A program made the position numbers and the translations under genes. This document shows positions 34,580 through 46,349 of a stretch of 64,000 nt of DNA, one piece after another; position 1 is the stretch's first letter, and every line of letters starts with the position of its first letter. This DNA comes from Ophiura sarsii (taxonomy: Eukaryota > Echinodermata > Ophiuroidea > Amphilepidida > Ophiuridae), in the NCBI GenBank assembly GCA_035610835.1, contig CM069454.1, positions 60,928,580 to 60,992,579 on the forward strand, in the 5' to 3' direction. The notes under the pieces are model-generated. The model was not told the origin of the DNA. It saw only the letters and a program-made list of their open reading frames with translations, and made no database searches.

Positions 34580-35110
34580 GAATTATTCAAGCCATTCCTG
34601 ACAAATGGCGTAAGAAAAGGAAAATTACTACTTGAAATGATAATGGAACTGTCACAACAAATCATGATGGAATCATTGGGTATACATTTTAAACATTTTA
34701 TCCAATACAAACTACAAAGTCTAATACAATTTACCAGCAGTTTATTAAGAAAGCTAACACAACTCCAAAATGCATTGCTATGTTGAAAAAGGTGTATGGT
34801 CTTGAAATGCCTGTTCATGATGATTTGTTTATGCTGCCATGGATAATTACAATTGATAGCAGATTACGATTGTTACCGTTTAGAATTAACCATTTTAGCC
34901 CAAATTGTTTGAGATGCAAAGTTGAGATCGAAACTGTTGACCACATTTTTATCACTTGCCCTGATGTTGTTAATTTCTTTGGAATGAACTAAAACAGAAG
35001 TGGAACGATTTGTTTGACAATCTCTCTAATGTTGAAAAACTGTTCGGTATATTTAATCATGATGATGATGATGAAGAAGCAGCTTCTCTTAATGGCCCGC
35101 AAACATAGGG
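34580..35110 (+). pseudogene. 3' fragment of a LINE, C-terminal CCHC region
   Basis: A frame at 34780-34992 reads INHFSPNCLRCKVEIETVDH then IFITCPDVVNFF: the C-x2-C...H-x4-C zinc-knuckle end typical of L1/Tx1-type reverse transcriptase proteins. After a one-base frameshift it continues LWNELKQKWNDLFDNLSNVE and KLFGIFNHDDDD. The upstream part (34553-34786) may be older LINE sequence. Non-functional remnant. Confidence 0.6.
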
Positions 35111-35245
35111 GGTCCTCTCTGTCGGTCGGTGTCATTGACATAGTAATCAGAGATACTACTCGACTGGAGGGGACCCTAGTGAGACAAAGAGGGAAGCTGG
35201 GATTTCATTACATGAAATGGGATAAAGTAAGTATTTATACTTAAA

Positions 35246-35588
35246 CTGGTCTAGTACAATAAGAGTTTTAAGTTTTAATGAATCATAATGAATTCTCTCT
35301 CTCTCTCGTTTGTTTTGTGATTGTGTTGTTAATTGTATCTATTTATATATGTAAAATAAAAGGTCAGCCCTTTATCTTGATGGGTTCTGACATAAAACAG
35401 AAATAAGTTGAACCATTGTTATTATTTCTTACATGTATTGCTTAATTTTGTCTATTTCTTATGTTAATTTATATTTATAAAGAAGAAATCGATGTCATCC
35501 GAGTGTGTCTTTATTATCTGTATTTCGTTATTGTTAATGATAGCGTTGTGCGCATAGCCAGTAACCACCTAGGTGGAGCTATATGATT
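35246..35588. other. non-coding stretch
   Basis: No gene supported. A short (CT)n run lies at about 35296-35307. Confidence 0.4.
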
Positions 35589-35589
35589 G

Positions 35590-35938
35590 TGACCCCTAAC
35601 CCCTAACCCTTAACCCCTAACCCCTAACCCCTAACCCTAACATCCAATCCCAACCCACAAACCCCAACCCACAAACCCCTAACCCCGAACCCCTAACCCG
35701 TAAGCCTAACATCCAACCCCAACCCACAAACCCTTAACCCCTATCCCCTAACCCCTAACCCCTGACCCCTATCCCCTAACCCCTAACCCTGACCCTTATC
35801 TCCTAACCCCTACCCTTAACCCCTAACCCCTAACCACTAACCCCTAACCACTAACCCCTAAACCTAATCCCTAATCCCTTATCCCTAATCCCTAATCCCT
35901 AATCCCTAATCTCTAATCCCTAATCCCTAACCCTAACC
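35590..35938. repeat. interstitial telomere-like array (CCCCTAA)n
   Basis: About 350 bp of cccctaa heptamers drifting into cccaacccacaaacc and atccctaatccct blocks, ending ccctaaccctaacc. The animal telomere hexamer (CCCTAA) occurs only in short stretches, so this is a related but degenerate satellite. Ordinary transposon-rich sequence flanks both sides, so it is not a chromosome end. Confidence 0.85.
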
Positions 35939-37171
35939 AAGACAGATGTTGAATTCGAAGCATCAGTTTTAACGTGTTTGTAGATCATTTCATTTTCGGC
36001 AGCGAACGCGGTAGCCCGAAAGCATCTTAAAAAGACATATTGATTAAAATGTACTTTTTGACAAAATAATATATATCGGTCGGTCTGTTTTCCCATTTGG
36101 GCTAATAACAGTAAGTCGATATAAGAAAGAGTTGCGGCATGTCTCTGTAAAAATAAGTATATATATAAAACTTCCCCTGACGTCTACTTACTATCACTAT
36201 TCAAATGGATGGCGCACTTGACTTTAATTCAATCAATCTATCCAGGGAATTCATCTTGAACGCTTTAGGTTTAGGTTTGACGCATATGTACTTATTCCGA
36301 AACGTAACTGCAATTGCATATCCCTACGGGTAACCGTAATTTTAACAAGGCCGTGATGTATGTGTTAAAGAACCCCCAAAGGAAATCAAGCTACAGTGTC
36401 TGTTTGGAAACCTTAAAACCATTACGCATTGATACATTATAAACAAAGGCTTTTATCTCAGCACAAATGACATTATAATAAGATTTATTTCTTCCACAAC
36501 TAAATTTGTGTTTAAACTCATCTAAATAAATGAATTAAAAGCCACATGTCCAAGCTTATGTAGAACTATTCAACTAGGCTAATGCATACATGTAATACAT
36601 TTTGAGTTTGTCTGACAATGCCAATAGTCATAGAGGATGTCTAGGTAGTGTGCTAATGTGTGATTGATCCTCGATGTTATTATCACCACTACCGAGGTCG
36701 TCGTTGTTATTCGCCGTGCTGCTGGTTATGAACCGGTCTCTGCATGATTTCCGGTTTCCATTGACCATGTTGACATTTAAAATTGGTGATTTCCACATTG
36801 GAAATCGAGGAGATGTTTCGTTAGAATTGGATGTTACACCCTACATGGATTAATGAGATATTATTTAGTCAGGTGATTTATTGAATTTGTTTATTTTCCT
36901 CACATTTCAACAACGCATAACGCATAACGCATAGTCATATATTCATAATATTAGTGTTACAGATAACATTATGAAATTCAAGAAAAAAGGAATACAAACA
37001 ATCAACAGTAGAAAAGTACTACTTGATAGTCTTACATTGAAAAAACTATGGCTTGGAAATTAACAAAATAGAGACTTTCAAATACCCCATTTCTTTTCAT
37101 ATTGTTTCAGTGTATTGTTGCTTGTTGCATAGCATTCCAGCAATTACATGGAAAAGTAATTCAGATTTAAA
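35939..37171. other. non-coding stretch
   Basis: No gene supported. A triple acgcata repeat lies at about 36914-36934. Confidence 0.4.
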
Positions 37172-37315
37172 TACACAGAAAGAAAAAAAGTGTGAGTCAT
37201 CATCGAAAAATGAGTCATTTTGTCCATGTAGTGACACACTATGGCTCAAAATGAGTCATTTTGTCCGTGTAGTGACTCATTTTACGATGATGACTCACTT
37301 TTTTCTTTCTGTGTA
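37172..37315. mobile_element. palindromic MITE (144 bp) carrying five AP-1-type heptamers
   Basis: The ends TACACAGAAAGAAAAAAAGT and ACTTTTTTCTTTCTGTGTA pair, with TA at both edges. TGAGTCA occurs at 37193, 37211 and 37252; TGACTCA at 37273 and 37291. All five are perfect AP-1/TRE consensus sites. The outer CACAGAAA matches the ends of the ACACAGAAAACACTATG family, suggesting mobilisation by related transposases. Confidence 0.85.
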
Positions 37316-37480
37316 CTAATACAATTGGCCGTGTGAATTGTATGTTGGCTCTATAAATATGAAATTTGGCTAGCAATATCATTAGATTTAGACTAGAGCA
37401 TCATTGTTAGGGGTTAAGTCAGGTTATTAGTAACAGCAAATTGATGAGACTTTAATTCACCATAATTCAAATTGAAAGTA

Positions 37481-37718
37481 TTAACACTTTCCACGCGGCA
37501 GACGACATTCCAAAAGTTCACAAAATGTTTAAAAAAACCATATTGTATTGACTTTCAATACCCTATTTAGAATCACTATGAGAAATGCATTGAAAGAAGT
37601 ACAAACATGCCTAGTCTTGGTTCTGTTATCCTTGAGGTATACTTTGAAAATTGGGAAATGTTTCTGAAAACTCTGCTTTGTATAATGGCATAACTAATTG
37701 CCGCTTGGAAAGTGTTAA
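37481..37718. mobile_element. TTAA-family MITE, intact copy
   Basis: TTAA CACTTTCCACGCGGC at the left and GCCGCTTGGAAAGTG-like right end (one change) followed by TTAA. It lacks the gcagctgcctgc segment present in other copies. Confidence 0.85.
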
Positions 37719-38229
37719 ATTTCATCGGAATTTGCAGTAAGAAAATTAAATACAAAATTATATATAATACACAACGTAGTTTTATTGCTGCAACCACTCA
37801 TACCCTGCATGAAATGACAAGGGGAAAAACTGCTAACATTTATTGTTTTCACGTTGATAATAGTGCCGTCATATATTGCTAAATATAAAGGGAATAATAG
37901 TCTTATCCTCCAATAATCAATAACGTTATTTCATCTCTTCCGGGAAATGTTATAATACACTATATTTAAAGATGTTCTAATTATCGTATCAGTTTAATAT
38001 GCCGATGTATTACATAGTTTTGAAATAATTTCAAACTCGAAAATGATCTTGCAACTCAGTAAAATAATAATACAAATGCAGCTTAATATGTCCAATAATG
38101 TAGAGCAAAGACAAGAACATTAAAGAAAGTTCCATCAACAATCATTATGAATGAATCCTTACCACATGCATACATGCGTACATATTGTATTCTATAATAA
38201 TTATCTTATATTAAAAAAGTGTACTATTT

Positions 38230-39730
38230 TCTCATAACAATAGCGCTAGATGAGGATGAGGAAGCACGGGTAAAGGGATACGTACGCCATTAAATGATCT
38301 TTGAAACAAGCTCTGCAATAGGAAAACGCACGTTTCACTGATATTAAAACGCGTGTCATTCATTCCCTGGTATTAGAAGGGAGCGCTGGAACATGGAAAC
38401 GTACGTTATATAACGTTATCTTTAAAGGCAGTGCTGGGACAGGCAAACAAACGCTATAAGATATCTTGATTCAACACCCTAATTTAAGTCTAATTTTAGT
38501 ATTTTAGAACCATAAACATTATCATAGTTTTAAAAAACACGTATTGCCCTCAGATGATTGTAAGGGTTTCGCAATGTACCACGTACCGTATTTGATTGTT
38601 ATCCCATACGTGTAAAAGTGTAGAATAAACTATTTACTGAAGTGCAATCATATTCAAAGGTAGCGATGGAACAGGGGAAAAACGCACGTCATGTAGTGAA
38701 ATAAAACAAGAGCACTGGAACACGGACATGTCTGTTACAGGGAAACGCGGATCATTAAGTATTATAGTTTTACGATAATTTCAAACTCGATAATGATCAA
38801 GCAAAGGCAAGAACATTCGAGGGTTCTTTTAAACTGTGCTAGTTGATAAAATGTCATTAACAATCATCAAAGCCGATTGGGATGAATCTTTGCCCCATAC
38901 ATATTTTGTGACGTGCATCCGGGGAAGTACTAGCATGGTGGAGAAAAGGGACAAAACACACAAGAACAACTACACCTGATCAAGCTATTAAGTTTATCAT
39001 CTATGCATTATTATTTATTTACTAAAAGCTCAACTTACTTATAGCAAACATCACCCAGCATCTTGACTATAATCATATAACTAAGATGAATCGCACCAAT
39101 CTGAGCTTCTGTGTATGTATAATCCAAAGCGTCACCTATTTGTGTAATTTAAAACATGGCCTAAATTATTGGTGTGACGAGTCGGTTGGAACTCGAGTCC
39201 ACGTATTCGAACTTAGGATTCGAAGACTGCGGGACCAAGTGTTTCCAAGTAATCGCGAAATAGTGTATTATTTTCTCATAAGAATTGTACTAGATGGGAG
39301 TGAGGAAGCAATGTACCGTTCTCACACACATCATGAACGAAAAATGTAAGCATAATTGACGTTTTGTAACCCCATACAATATGTAAAAGTGTAGAATAAA
39401 CTATTTACTGGAGTGCAATCATCATTAAGGCGGTGATTAGTGGTGATTAGTGGTGATTAGTGGTAATTGGTGATGATGTCCTGAATAGAAACACACAATC
39501 ACCACCCTTTTCATCACCTCCATCCCCACCAAAATAACTCACTATTTCTGGGATATTGGTGGTAATTTTAGTAGTAATCTTGAATAGAAACAGACGGCGA
39601 TTGTCATTTTTGTCATCCCATAGAACAAGCTTACCTTTTTGATACAAAGGGACAAAGCGCTGGAATAGGGATGTTTATATCATTAAGTTATTTTAAAGGA
39701 AGCGCTGGAAACAGGAAAATGAATACCATT
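38230..39730. repeat. region of dispersed 'gcgctggaacaggggaaacg' repeats
   Basis: Variants of gcgctggaacagggaaacg followed by a cattaagttat-like tail occur near 38382, 38432, 38665, 38709, 38740, 39657 and 39699. The block gtgtagaataaactatttac is duplicated (38620 and 39390), and the tattttctcataa...gaggaagca block at 38226 and 39268. This looks like an old, broken, large-unit tandem repeat. No gene. Confidence 0.55.
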
Positions 39731-39888
39731 GACTGATTTTATAAGGTATAGTAATGTTTGTTTGTTGGGATGTGTGTTGTGGTGTGATGGGGGGGGGGGG
39801 GGAGGGGTTAGTTGGTTGGTTGATTTGTCTATGTCTTTGTTTGTATGCTTGTTTCGTTTAAGTTCATATGGAGCCACATACGCATTTT

Positions 39889-40031
39889 TGGTTTATCCTT
39901 GGTGTAAAACAGCACGGAATTAACCTAGAACAAAATCCTTTATTGCCGGATTAAAGGATTATACAGCTTTATTCCATAATGGGGTATTGACACTAGTCTA
40001 ACTTATGAATGTCTTACACCAAGGATAAATA
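39889..40031. mobile_element. short MITE, ends GGTTTATCCTTGGTGT, copy 2
   Basis: tttttggtttatccttggtg at the left and acaccaaggataaat at the right; the interior ggattatacagctttattcc matches copy 1 at 24736. Slightly longer owing to an inserted tagaacaaaatcctttattg segment. Confidence 0.7.
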
Positions 40032-41741
40032 ACATTTTTTGGCTCAATTTGGTGTGACACAGCGTCAAAATCTCACCACCTAACCTTAATATCTAATGAC
40101 ACGAACTCAAGGGATTTAGATGGGTCTATTTGTGAGTTTTTATTCATAAGAATTAAAACGGTCTACAAGGAATCTATGATACATTGGGTAAAGGTGGAAA
40201 AGGCAGCGCATCTCACTTTCTTATCCTAAAGGGTACAATCACGTTGTAGATAATGTAAACGAAATGATGGAATCAGATGTTACGATTCATACCCCGGAGT
40301 AATTGTATGTAATCATTGACATGTCACTACGAGGTTGGTGAACAGAACTATAGCTTCATCCTCCAGAGCATTAAAGGAACCGAAGAATGTACCCCGAGAA
40401 TTGCGGTATCTATTTTGACAATTGCATATGTCACCCGTAAAAATAATTTAAGATTACTATTTGCCTGTTGTGATCGGCGTAAGGTTCTTTTAGCATACGG
40501 TGTGTCGTCTTGGTAATTGGAAAAATTGGACATTATTAGTTCGTTGCACCATAGCATCAAAAGCTATGTCTTACTTCAAATCCAACTAAATGGTTCTGTA
40601 ACTTATATGTCTTGAACAGTTAATCATTTATTCATAAACAGCTAAAACAATTTGAGCAATCCCCATTGGTTTTCAGAGAAATCGGCGACATATATATATA
40701 TTACAATATTAATCGATTAAGCGCGTGGTAACTATAGTTTTGTTCCATAACTCGCATGCCTGCAGTGCATCTTACTCCGCTTCTCCTGCGTGTTTATGCG
40801 TCGTTATACGCTGACACATGGCGTCCTCATCTCACGGGATTGGATGAAACGTGTGTGGGTTATTCGAAACTAACAGAGGTAAAAGTAGGCAATTGTGGTC
40901 AATTGAAGGTAATAATTGTATTAGATAAATGTCTAAAATATGTTTTATTTAGATAATACTACCGCCCGCATTTATGTCAGACATTGTAATACGAGTACGG
41001 TCTAAAACAATACCTTTATTCTCTAAATAAAACACATAATAAACACGTGCACCATTTGTTTAGGGACACTCTGTACAACGTCACTTCGAAATACAGCACT
41101 CTCCTTGCTCCTTAGGGTAAGGTTTAGATTACAGCCTCAATTATAGTCTCGATGTGTTATTAAAAGTGAAATAGATAAATAGATCTGTAAATAAAGTGAT
41201 AGCGTTCGTCCTTTAGCTTCTAGCTCAGACGAGTTCATGCTTTCTCAATTCTCCATTCTCGGTCATCTTGAGCACTAGAAGCTACCTGTCTATCGTGAAC
41301 AGCCTGCATCATCTCCAGGTACACATTTTACGCAAGATCAAAAAAGAACTTCTGCCATGTGTTGGTAAATTGTCAATCTTCTCTACAATCAAGGAAAAAA
41401 AGGTTGGCACACTTTGTCCTAATTACGGGAAAAGCCCGCCCCTCTCCCGTTGGCAATGTTGATCCGAGTCATATTATCAGAAGCCTTGGTATGGTTCCCC
41501 CAACATTGATTGATGGGTGTGGGGAAGGATATAAGAAAGGGGGAGACTCAATTTTACTGTCAATTAGTTATCGGTTAAGTCTTGTCGGATCACTTTCATT
41601 TCACTCCAATATGAAAAACCTAGTCTGATCTCAATTGCGAACAAGTCTGATCTCAATTGTGAGCACAGGGATTGTAATAAGTTGCGTCAAGTGTGCCAAC
41701 TATTATTTTCCTTGATTGTAGGTCCATAATCTGGGAGACTT
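40032..41741. other. non-coding stretch with one dispersed repeat
   Basis: No gene supported. 41079-41163 (cttcgaaatacagcactctc...tatagtctcgatgtgtta) recurs at 45205-45279 in the same orientation. The 66-codon frame at 40756-40956 has no recognisable family and weak splice context. Confidence 0.45.
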
Positions 41742-41988
41742 TTAACACTTTCCATGCGGCTATTTGTTTTACCATATACAAAATAGATTTTTCAGAAACC
41801 GATCGCAATTTTCAAAGTCTATCTCAAGGACTACTGAACCAATACTAGGCATGTTTGTACTTTCTTCAATGCATTTCACATGGTAATTCTGAATATGGTT
41901 ACGAAATTTAACAATGTTGATATTTTTGAAACATTTTGTGACATTTTGGAATATCGTCTGCACCTGCCTGCCATGTGGAAAGTGTTAA
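41742..41988. mobile_element. TTAA-family MITE, intact copy, inverted orientation
   Basis: TTAA CACTTTCCATGCGGC ... GCCATGTGGAAAGTG TTAA. Compared with 26345-26591 the interior runs in reverse (cttcaatgcatttcacatgg, cattttggaatatcgtctgc). Confidence 0.85.
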
Positions 41989-42388
41989 GTGTCCAAGACA
42001 TCTCACCTTGTTGTTTTGAAAACGACGGATCATTGGTTCAGTCTTGGTCATGTCGTCAATTGTAATGTCTGGGACGTGATCTGACGATTGACGTTATGTT
42101 AGATCCTGTTCCACAATTAGCAACAGTTATAAAAAGGTACGAAATCCAATGAAAAATATGTGTAACTGAAAGGTGTGCCCGTTTATGAAAAGGGAATGCT
42201 TTTGCCTCGTCTAAGTTCCTTCCCTCCCCTCCCTTCTATCTTTCGTAACAGGTAAGCGTTCAAAATGTTTTTTTATATTTTCACTCTGTGCCATAATGAT
42301 TCAACTTTATTAGATATAGGATACTGGTTTAACAAATAAAGAAGCGTTTGCTCTACACTTTGAATTTACAGCGCACATTTTGAACATA

Positions 42389-42637
42389 TTAACACTTTCC
42401 ACGCGGCAGTCGTCTGTAGATGACAGTTCCAAAATTTCAAAAAATATTCAAAAAAATGTCAAAGTTATTGAATTCCATCCCCTTATCTGAAAGCACCTTG
42501 AAAAATTCATTAAAATAAGTACAAATATGCCTAGTATTGGTTCAGTAATTTTTGAGATAGACTTTGAAAGTTGGAAAAGGTTTCTGAAAAAATCTGTTTT
42601 GTATATAGTAAAACTAATAGCCGCGTGGAAAGGTTAA
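42389..42637. mobile_element. TTAA-family MITE, intact copy
   Basis: TTAA CACTTTCCACGCGGC ... GCCGCGTGGAAAGG TTAA, with one base missing in the right end. It lies 400 bp from the oppositely oriented copy at 41742-41988, so the pair could form a large hairpin. Confidence 0.85.
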
Positions 42638-44150
42638 GGTTGTTTTGAAGTGAAATGGTGTGCGTGAGACTATTCATATTGACTCTTGTACACAGTGGCT
42701 ATAATTCAGAACAGACTAATGTTTAAACACGTATTGTATGAAAGGCATAGTCCAGGCTGAACATGATGTAAGTACCACTTAAATATGTAGACCTATGGCT
42801 ATAAATGGTCAAAAGTACACATATGAACAATTTTCGCGCGCTACACGCGCATAACAGTCACCTAAAGAAATATTCGTTGGTACAAGCTTGTTTAGAGCCA
42901 AAATGTACCTCAATCGTGCCAGAAATAGGTGTAAAGTCAAAAAAATTCGCGCGCGTGTCTTCACTCAAAACAATCTTGTCGGTTCATTATTATTTCTCGC
43001 CCCCCCCCCCCAAAAAAAAATCACCCCTCTCCCTCTCAAGTTTCTGATTCGGCGACACCCCCACCCCTCCTTCCGCTTTAAAAAAAAAATCACAAAAACG
43101 ACCGACCGAACGACCCTACCTGAGAGGTTCGTTTGACCGTGGTCGATCTCATTGTGTCGTCTGTACTGATATATTCCAACAATATCATGAATGCCTATGT
43201 ACCTGTCTTTAGCCTCCTTAGACCCAACGGGCTAGGAATTCAGTAACGATGTGGCAGGGCTATGTGGAATTACACCGGCCCTGATAGTTGTATTCACCAA
43301 ACACGCCCTCCGGGGAGTTAGGGTTAATAATACAAAGAAAATATCCTTAGTCGTCTACAAAGTTGATTTTTTTCCCCACCTATAAACAATTTAAAGTAAA
43401 CCAAAGATTCCTTGACAGAGTATAATAACAACGCTAAACAATGCACTTGGGGTCGTGTCATGTTTCATCTACAGCCGCAAACCATCTAAACGTCTTCGTG
43501 AAATAACAATCGAGATTGGTTTTTAGATTACGTCGCTTTAAATAACGGTATGTGGTCGAGAGCCGATCCAAAATGACAGATCGGTATTTAACAATATCAA
43601 AGGGCTGAGCATACTCCACAACGCTCAACGCTTTCACGCACTCGCACATGCATTTAAAAACGATGCACCACGATGGAATTTGTCGATACAATTTTCGATT
43701 ATGAAAAAGAATCTTGAATAAAAAATGGGGTCACCGACTTAGTTTATGAGCTACAGCTTTTTCAAAACACGTGTTTTTAGCCATTTGTGACCACTATTTT
43801 AGTACACAATCCTATGGAAATAGAATCTTGAGGCCGAACTTTTTTGTATTTAAAAAAAAGACTGCTTGCTCCGCCTAATGTGTTGTACTTTTACTAAAGT
43901 TACGCATTAATATGCAAGTTAATGAATCTACAAATGGGGTCAACGGCTTAGCTTTTGAGATAATCACATTAAAACGACGTCTTTTTTGGTTTAAAAGTCT
44001 TTCAAAAATGAATACCGCGTTATGGTAGGGCGTAGGGCGTAGGAAGCGTCTTAAAATACGCGGTCTAAACGCGGTTACTGTTCCACCGTCGCGTTATGAG
44101 ACAACATGTACGCACTGTCATCCTGCGTTGCACACTTCACTTTGTTCTTT
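42638..44150. other. non-coding stretch
   Basis: No gene supported. An imperfect duplication (aatggggtcaccgacttagt at about 43723; aatggggtcaacggcttagc at about 43933) and C-rich simple sequence at 43001-43075 are the only features. Confidence 0.4.
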
Positions 44151-44154
44151 AATC

Positions 44155-44205
44155 TTAACACTTTCGTCTGCAGACGATACATTTTACAAATGTTTAAAAA
44201 ATATT
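44155..44205. mobile_element. TTAA-family MITE, terminal fragment
   Basis: TTAA CACTTTCGTCTGCAGACGAT then ttttacaaatgtttaaaaaa. The CCACGCGGC part is deleted, joining the terminus directly to the ctgcagacgac block; the rest is missing. Confidence 0.5.
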
Positions 44206-44540
44206 TATTAGTAACAGGCCTTTTTTACTTACCAATTAATTTATAATGGGATTTGAAAATCGACAGCAGTGTTAATGAGGCTGGGAATGGGAGCGTGGTC
44301 ATTTACGTAAATAAAATATGCAAATATCGTTTTTAAATTCCGCAGTCTGTTTTTGAATTTAAGGACCGAGTTATAAGTTTGTAAATTATACAATGTGGAT
44401 TTTCAATCGTGCAAAATGACCGATTTTAGACCTATTTCTAAATAAAGATAACATTTTATAGACCTAACAATTATATCCTAATCCATTTATTGTTTTAATT
44501 TGGTAGGCCGTGTTTGATATTTTTCAGTTCTCAAAACTGG

Positions 44541-44590
44541 CGAATTAATGTTACACTTGGACAACGAATTAATGTTACACTTGGACAACG
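44541..44590. repeat. 25-bp perfect tandem duplication
   Basis: cgaattaatgttacacttgg plus acaa occurs twice back to back. Confidence 0.85.
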
Positions 44591-44771
44591 GGGACCCTAT
44601 GTTTACCATTGACAGAATTGAACCAAACTCTAGCAAACACCTAACTGTGATTGGATTTTAGTATACATTTGAAATGAATGTTTGCGACATTTTGCAAAGT
44701 TTGTGATTAGTTAAATACATGAATTCATCATCTGAATAACTAACAAGGGATGGCATCCTGATTCGTACGGA

Positions 44772-44954
44772 TTGAAAACCGTAGATCGGAGAGGGTAAAC
44801 GCACTGGTTGTCCGTTCACGGGAGTTGTTCAATGCATTCGCTAAGCATGGCTAAACACGTATTGGTTGGTCATTATTTAACCGCGTTCCGTTTATTTACA
44901 CAAAACTGTCCGTTTATCCCAGTGCGTTTACCCTCTCCGATCTACGGTTTTCAA
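44772..44954. mobile_element. MITE with perfect 36-bp inverted repeats
   Basis: 44772-44807 (ttgaaaaccgtagatcggag...) is exactly complementary to 44919-44954. About 110 bp lies between. Perfect ends against a decayed background suggest a young insertion. Target duplication not identified. Confidence 0.8.
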
Positions 44955-44999
44955 GCCATCCCCAATAATATTTTTCCTTCTTGCGCAACTAACAGTCTC

Positions 45000-45285
45000 T
45001 CCCATAGGTTTCTTACATGATATCTCCTAAATACCCAAGGTTGCTTATTCGTCAGCTGTTCGGACATACTGCGCTCAAGAAGAAACCTACAGCCAATGTG
45101 CAAAACCAGCGTAGCTCTGCGAACCCCAGGCAAACCGCCAACGATTACAAGTTATGCCAAATGTGTCACGAACGCATGACAAATTACAGGAACGCACCAT
45201 CACCGTCACATCGAAATACAGCACTCTCCTTGTTCCTTGGGGTTAGGTTAGCCTCAATGATAGTCTCGTTGTGTTACTAACTTTC
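45000..45285. repeat. dispersed repeat block
   Basis: Contains attcgtcagctgttcgg and a gtcacgaacgcatgacaaat segment shared with 23.9-24.3 kb, and the 75-bp block shared with 41079-41163. The open frame across it (45017-45280) is therefore probably repeat-derived. Confidence 0.5.
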
Positions 45286-45889
45286 TGACCCCCAAAAATT
45301 GTTATTTTATAACTATGATATTGAACAGCACTCAGCATTACCATATTTGTTTATTTTGTACAAACGTTAGAAACTCATCTAACATTAATTATTTTAAAAA
45401 AATCGCAAAACTACTCTAGACATCATCAATAATGATGAATAGACAGAAAGGCAGACAGTTAACTTCTTATACAATTACTTTGTTACACACAGATACTCAT
45501 CGGGGACGAAATCATTATAATGGTCACCAAAACAACCAATGGACATTATTGAGTGGACGGTGAATAAACAGGTTGATCCTTTGGCTCAAAGACATCGTTT
45601 TCACTTATACGTAAATATTGCAGATACATGGTAGTCAGAGCTATATCGAACAAATAAAGGTATTACGTCGGGTCGTATGAATAACATCGAATAGAGGGTA
45701 TGCAATGAACCAACCGGAACGGTAAAACAATGGATCGGGCAGCCATTATGGAGGTCGGGCTAGTCACGTATTCGGATTGACAATTAAATTTCCCGCTCCA
45801 AGTGATCTGAACTGACCAAATCATATTGTTCCGTGGCATCCATCTTGGAGGCACAGTTCAAATGAGGACATAGTGACGTAGCATTGCAT
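45286..45889. other. non-coding stretch
   Basis: No gene, RNA or repeat supported. Confidence 0.4.
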
Positions 45890-46349
45890 ACTCTCTATTA
45901 CCTAATCGTATTTGCCCTTTGTGTAAATCAGGTGAGATTGAAGATGAATACCCGTTTGTCCTAACATGTCCTTTTTATGTTGAGCTTCGAGTAATTCTGC
46001 CAACTCGCTACAATGTTAATCCTAATCGTCATGAATTCAATTAATAGATGCGTTCAAACTATTCACGCACAATTAAAGCACTTGCTTTTTATGTTTACAA
46101 TGCTTTTTCAAAGAGAGACAGGTTCCTAAATGGGTGATAAATCGTTGTCAAAATATTCGTTATGTTAGTTATGTTGCTGTATATTTATATTACATGTATG
46201 TTACTTTAATTACTATATGATTTTTGTAAATCATGCCAATCGTGGGAATGTTTGTGTATTTGGCCCGATGGTCTCATGTACTTTGAAATAAAAACTAAAC
46301 TAAACTAAACTAAACTAAACTAAACTAAACTAAACTAAACTAAACTAAA
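45890..46349 (+). pseudogene. LINE 3' fragment with CCHC knuckle and (TAAAC)n tail
   Basis: Around 45901-46043 the plus strand reads LPNRICPLCKSGEIEDEYPF then VLTCPFYVELRVIL, the CPLC...(H/Y)...CP.Y..LR motif at the end of LINE reverse transcriptases. It is followed by a short 3' UTR and about 12 TAAAC units (46290-46349), a normal LINE tail. The His of the knuckle is Tyr here. Everything upstream is missing (5' truncation). Confidence 0.7.

Noticed and set aside
34339..34818. 159-codon minus-strand frame rich in K, R and E
   Set aside because: Derived from a polypurine tract plus poly(G); low-complexity artefact.
35590..35938. A chromosome end
   Set aside because: Complex sequence continues on both sides for tens of kilobases and the unit is not a pure telomere hexamer.
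40756..40956. Possible exon ending in an acagag gtaaaa donor-like site
   Set aside because: No matching acceptor, no recognisable domain and only 66 codons.
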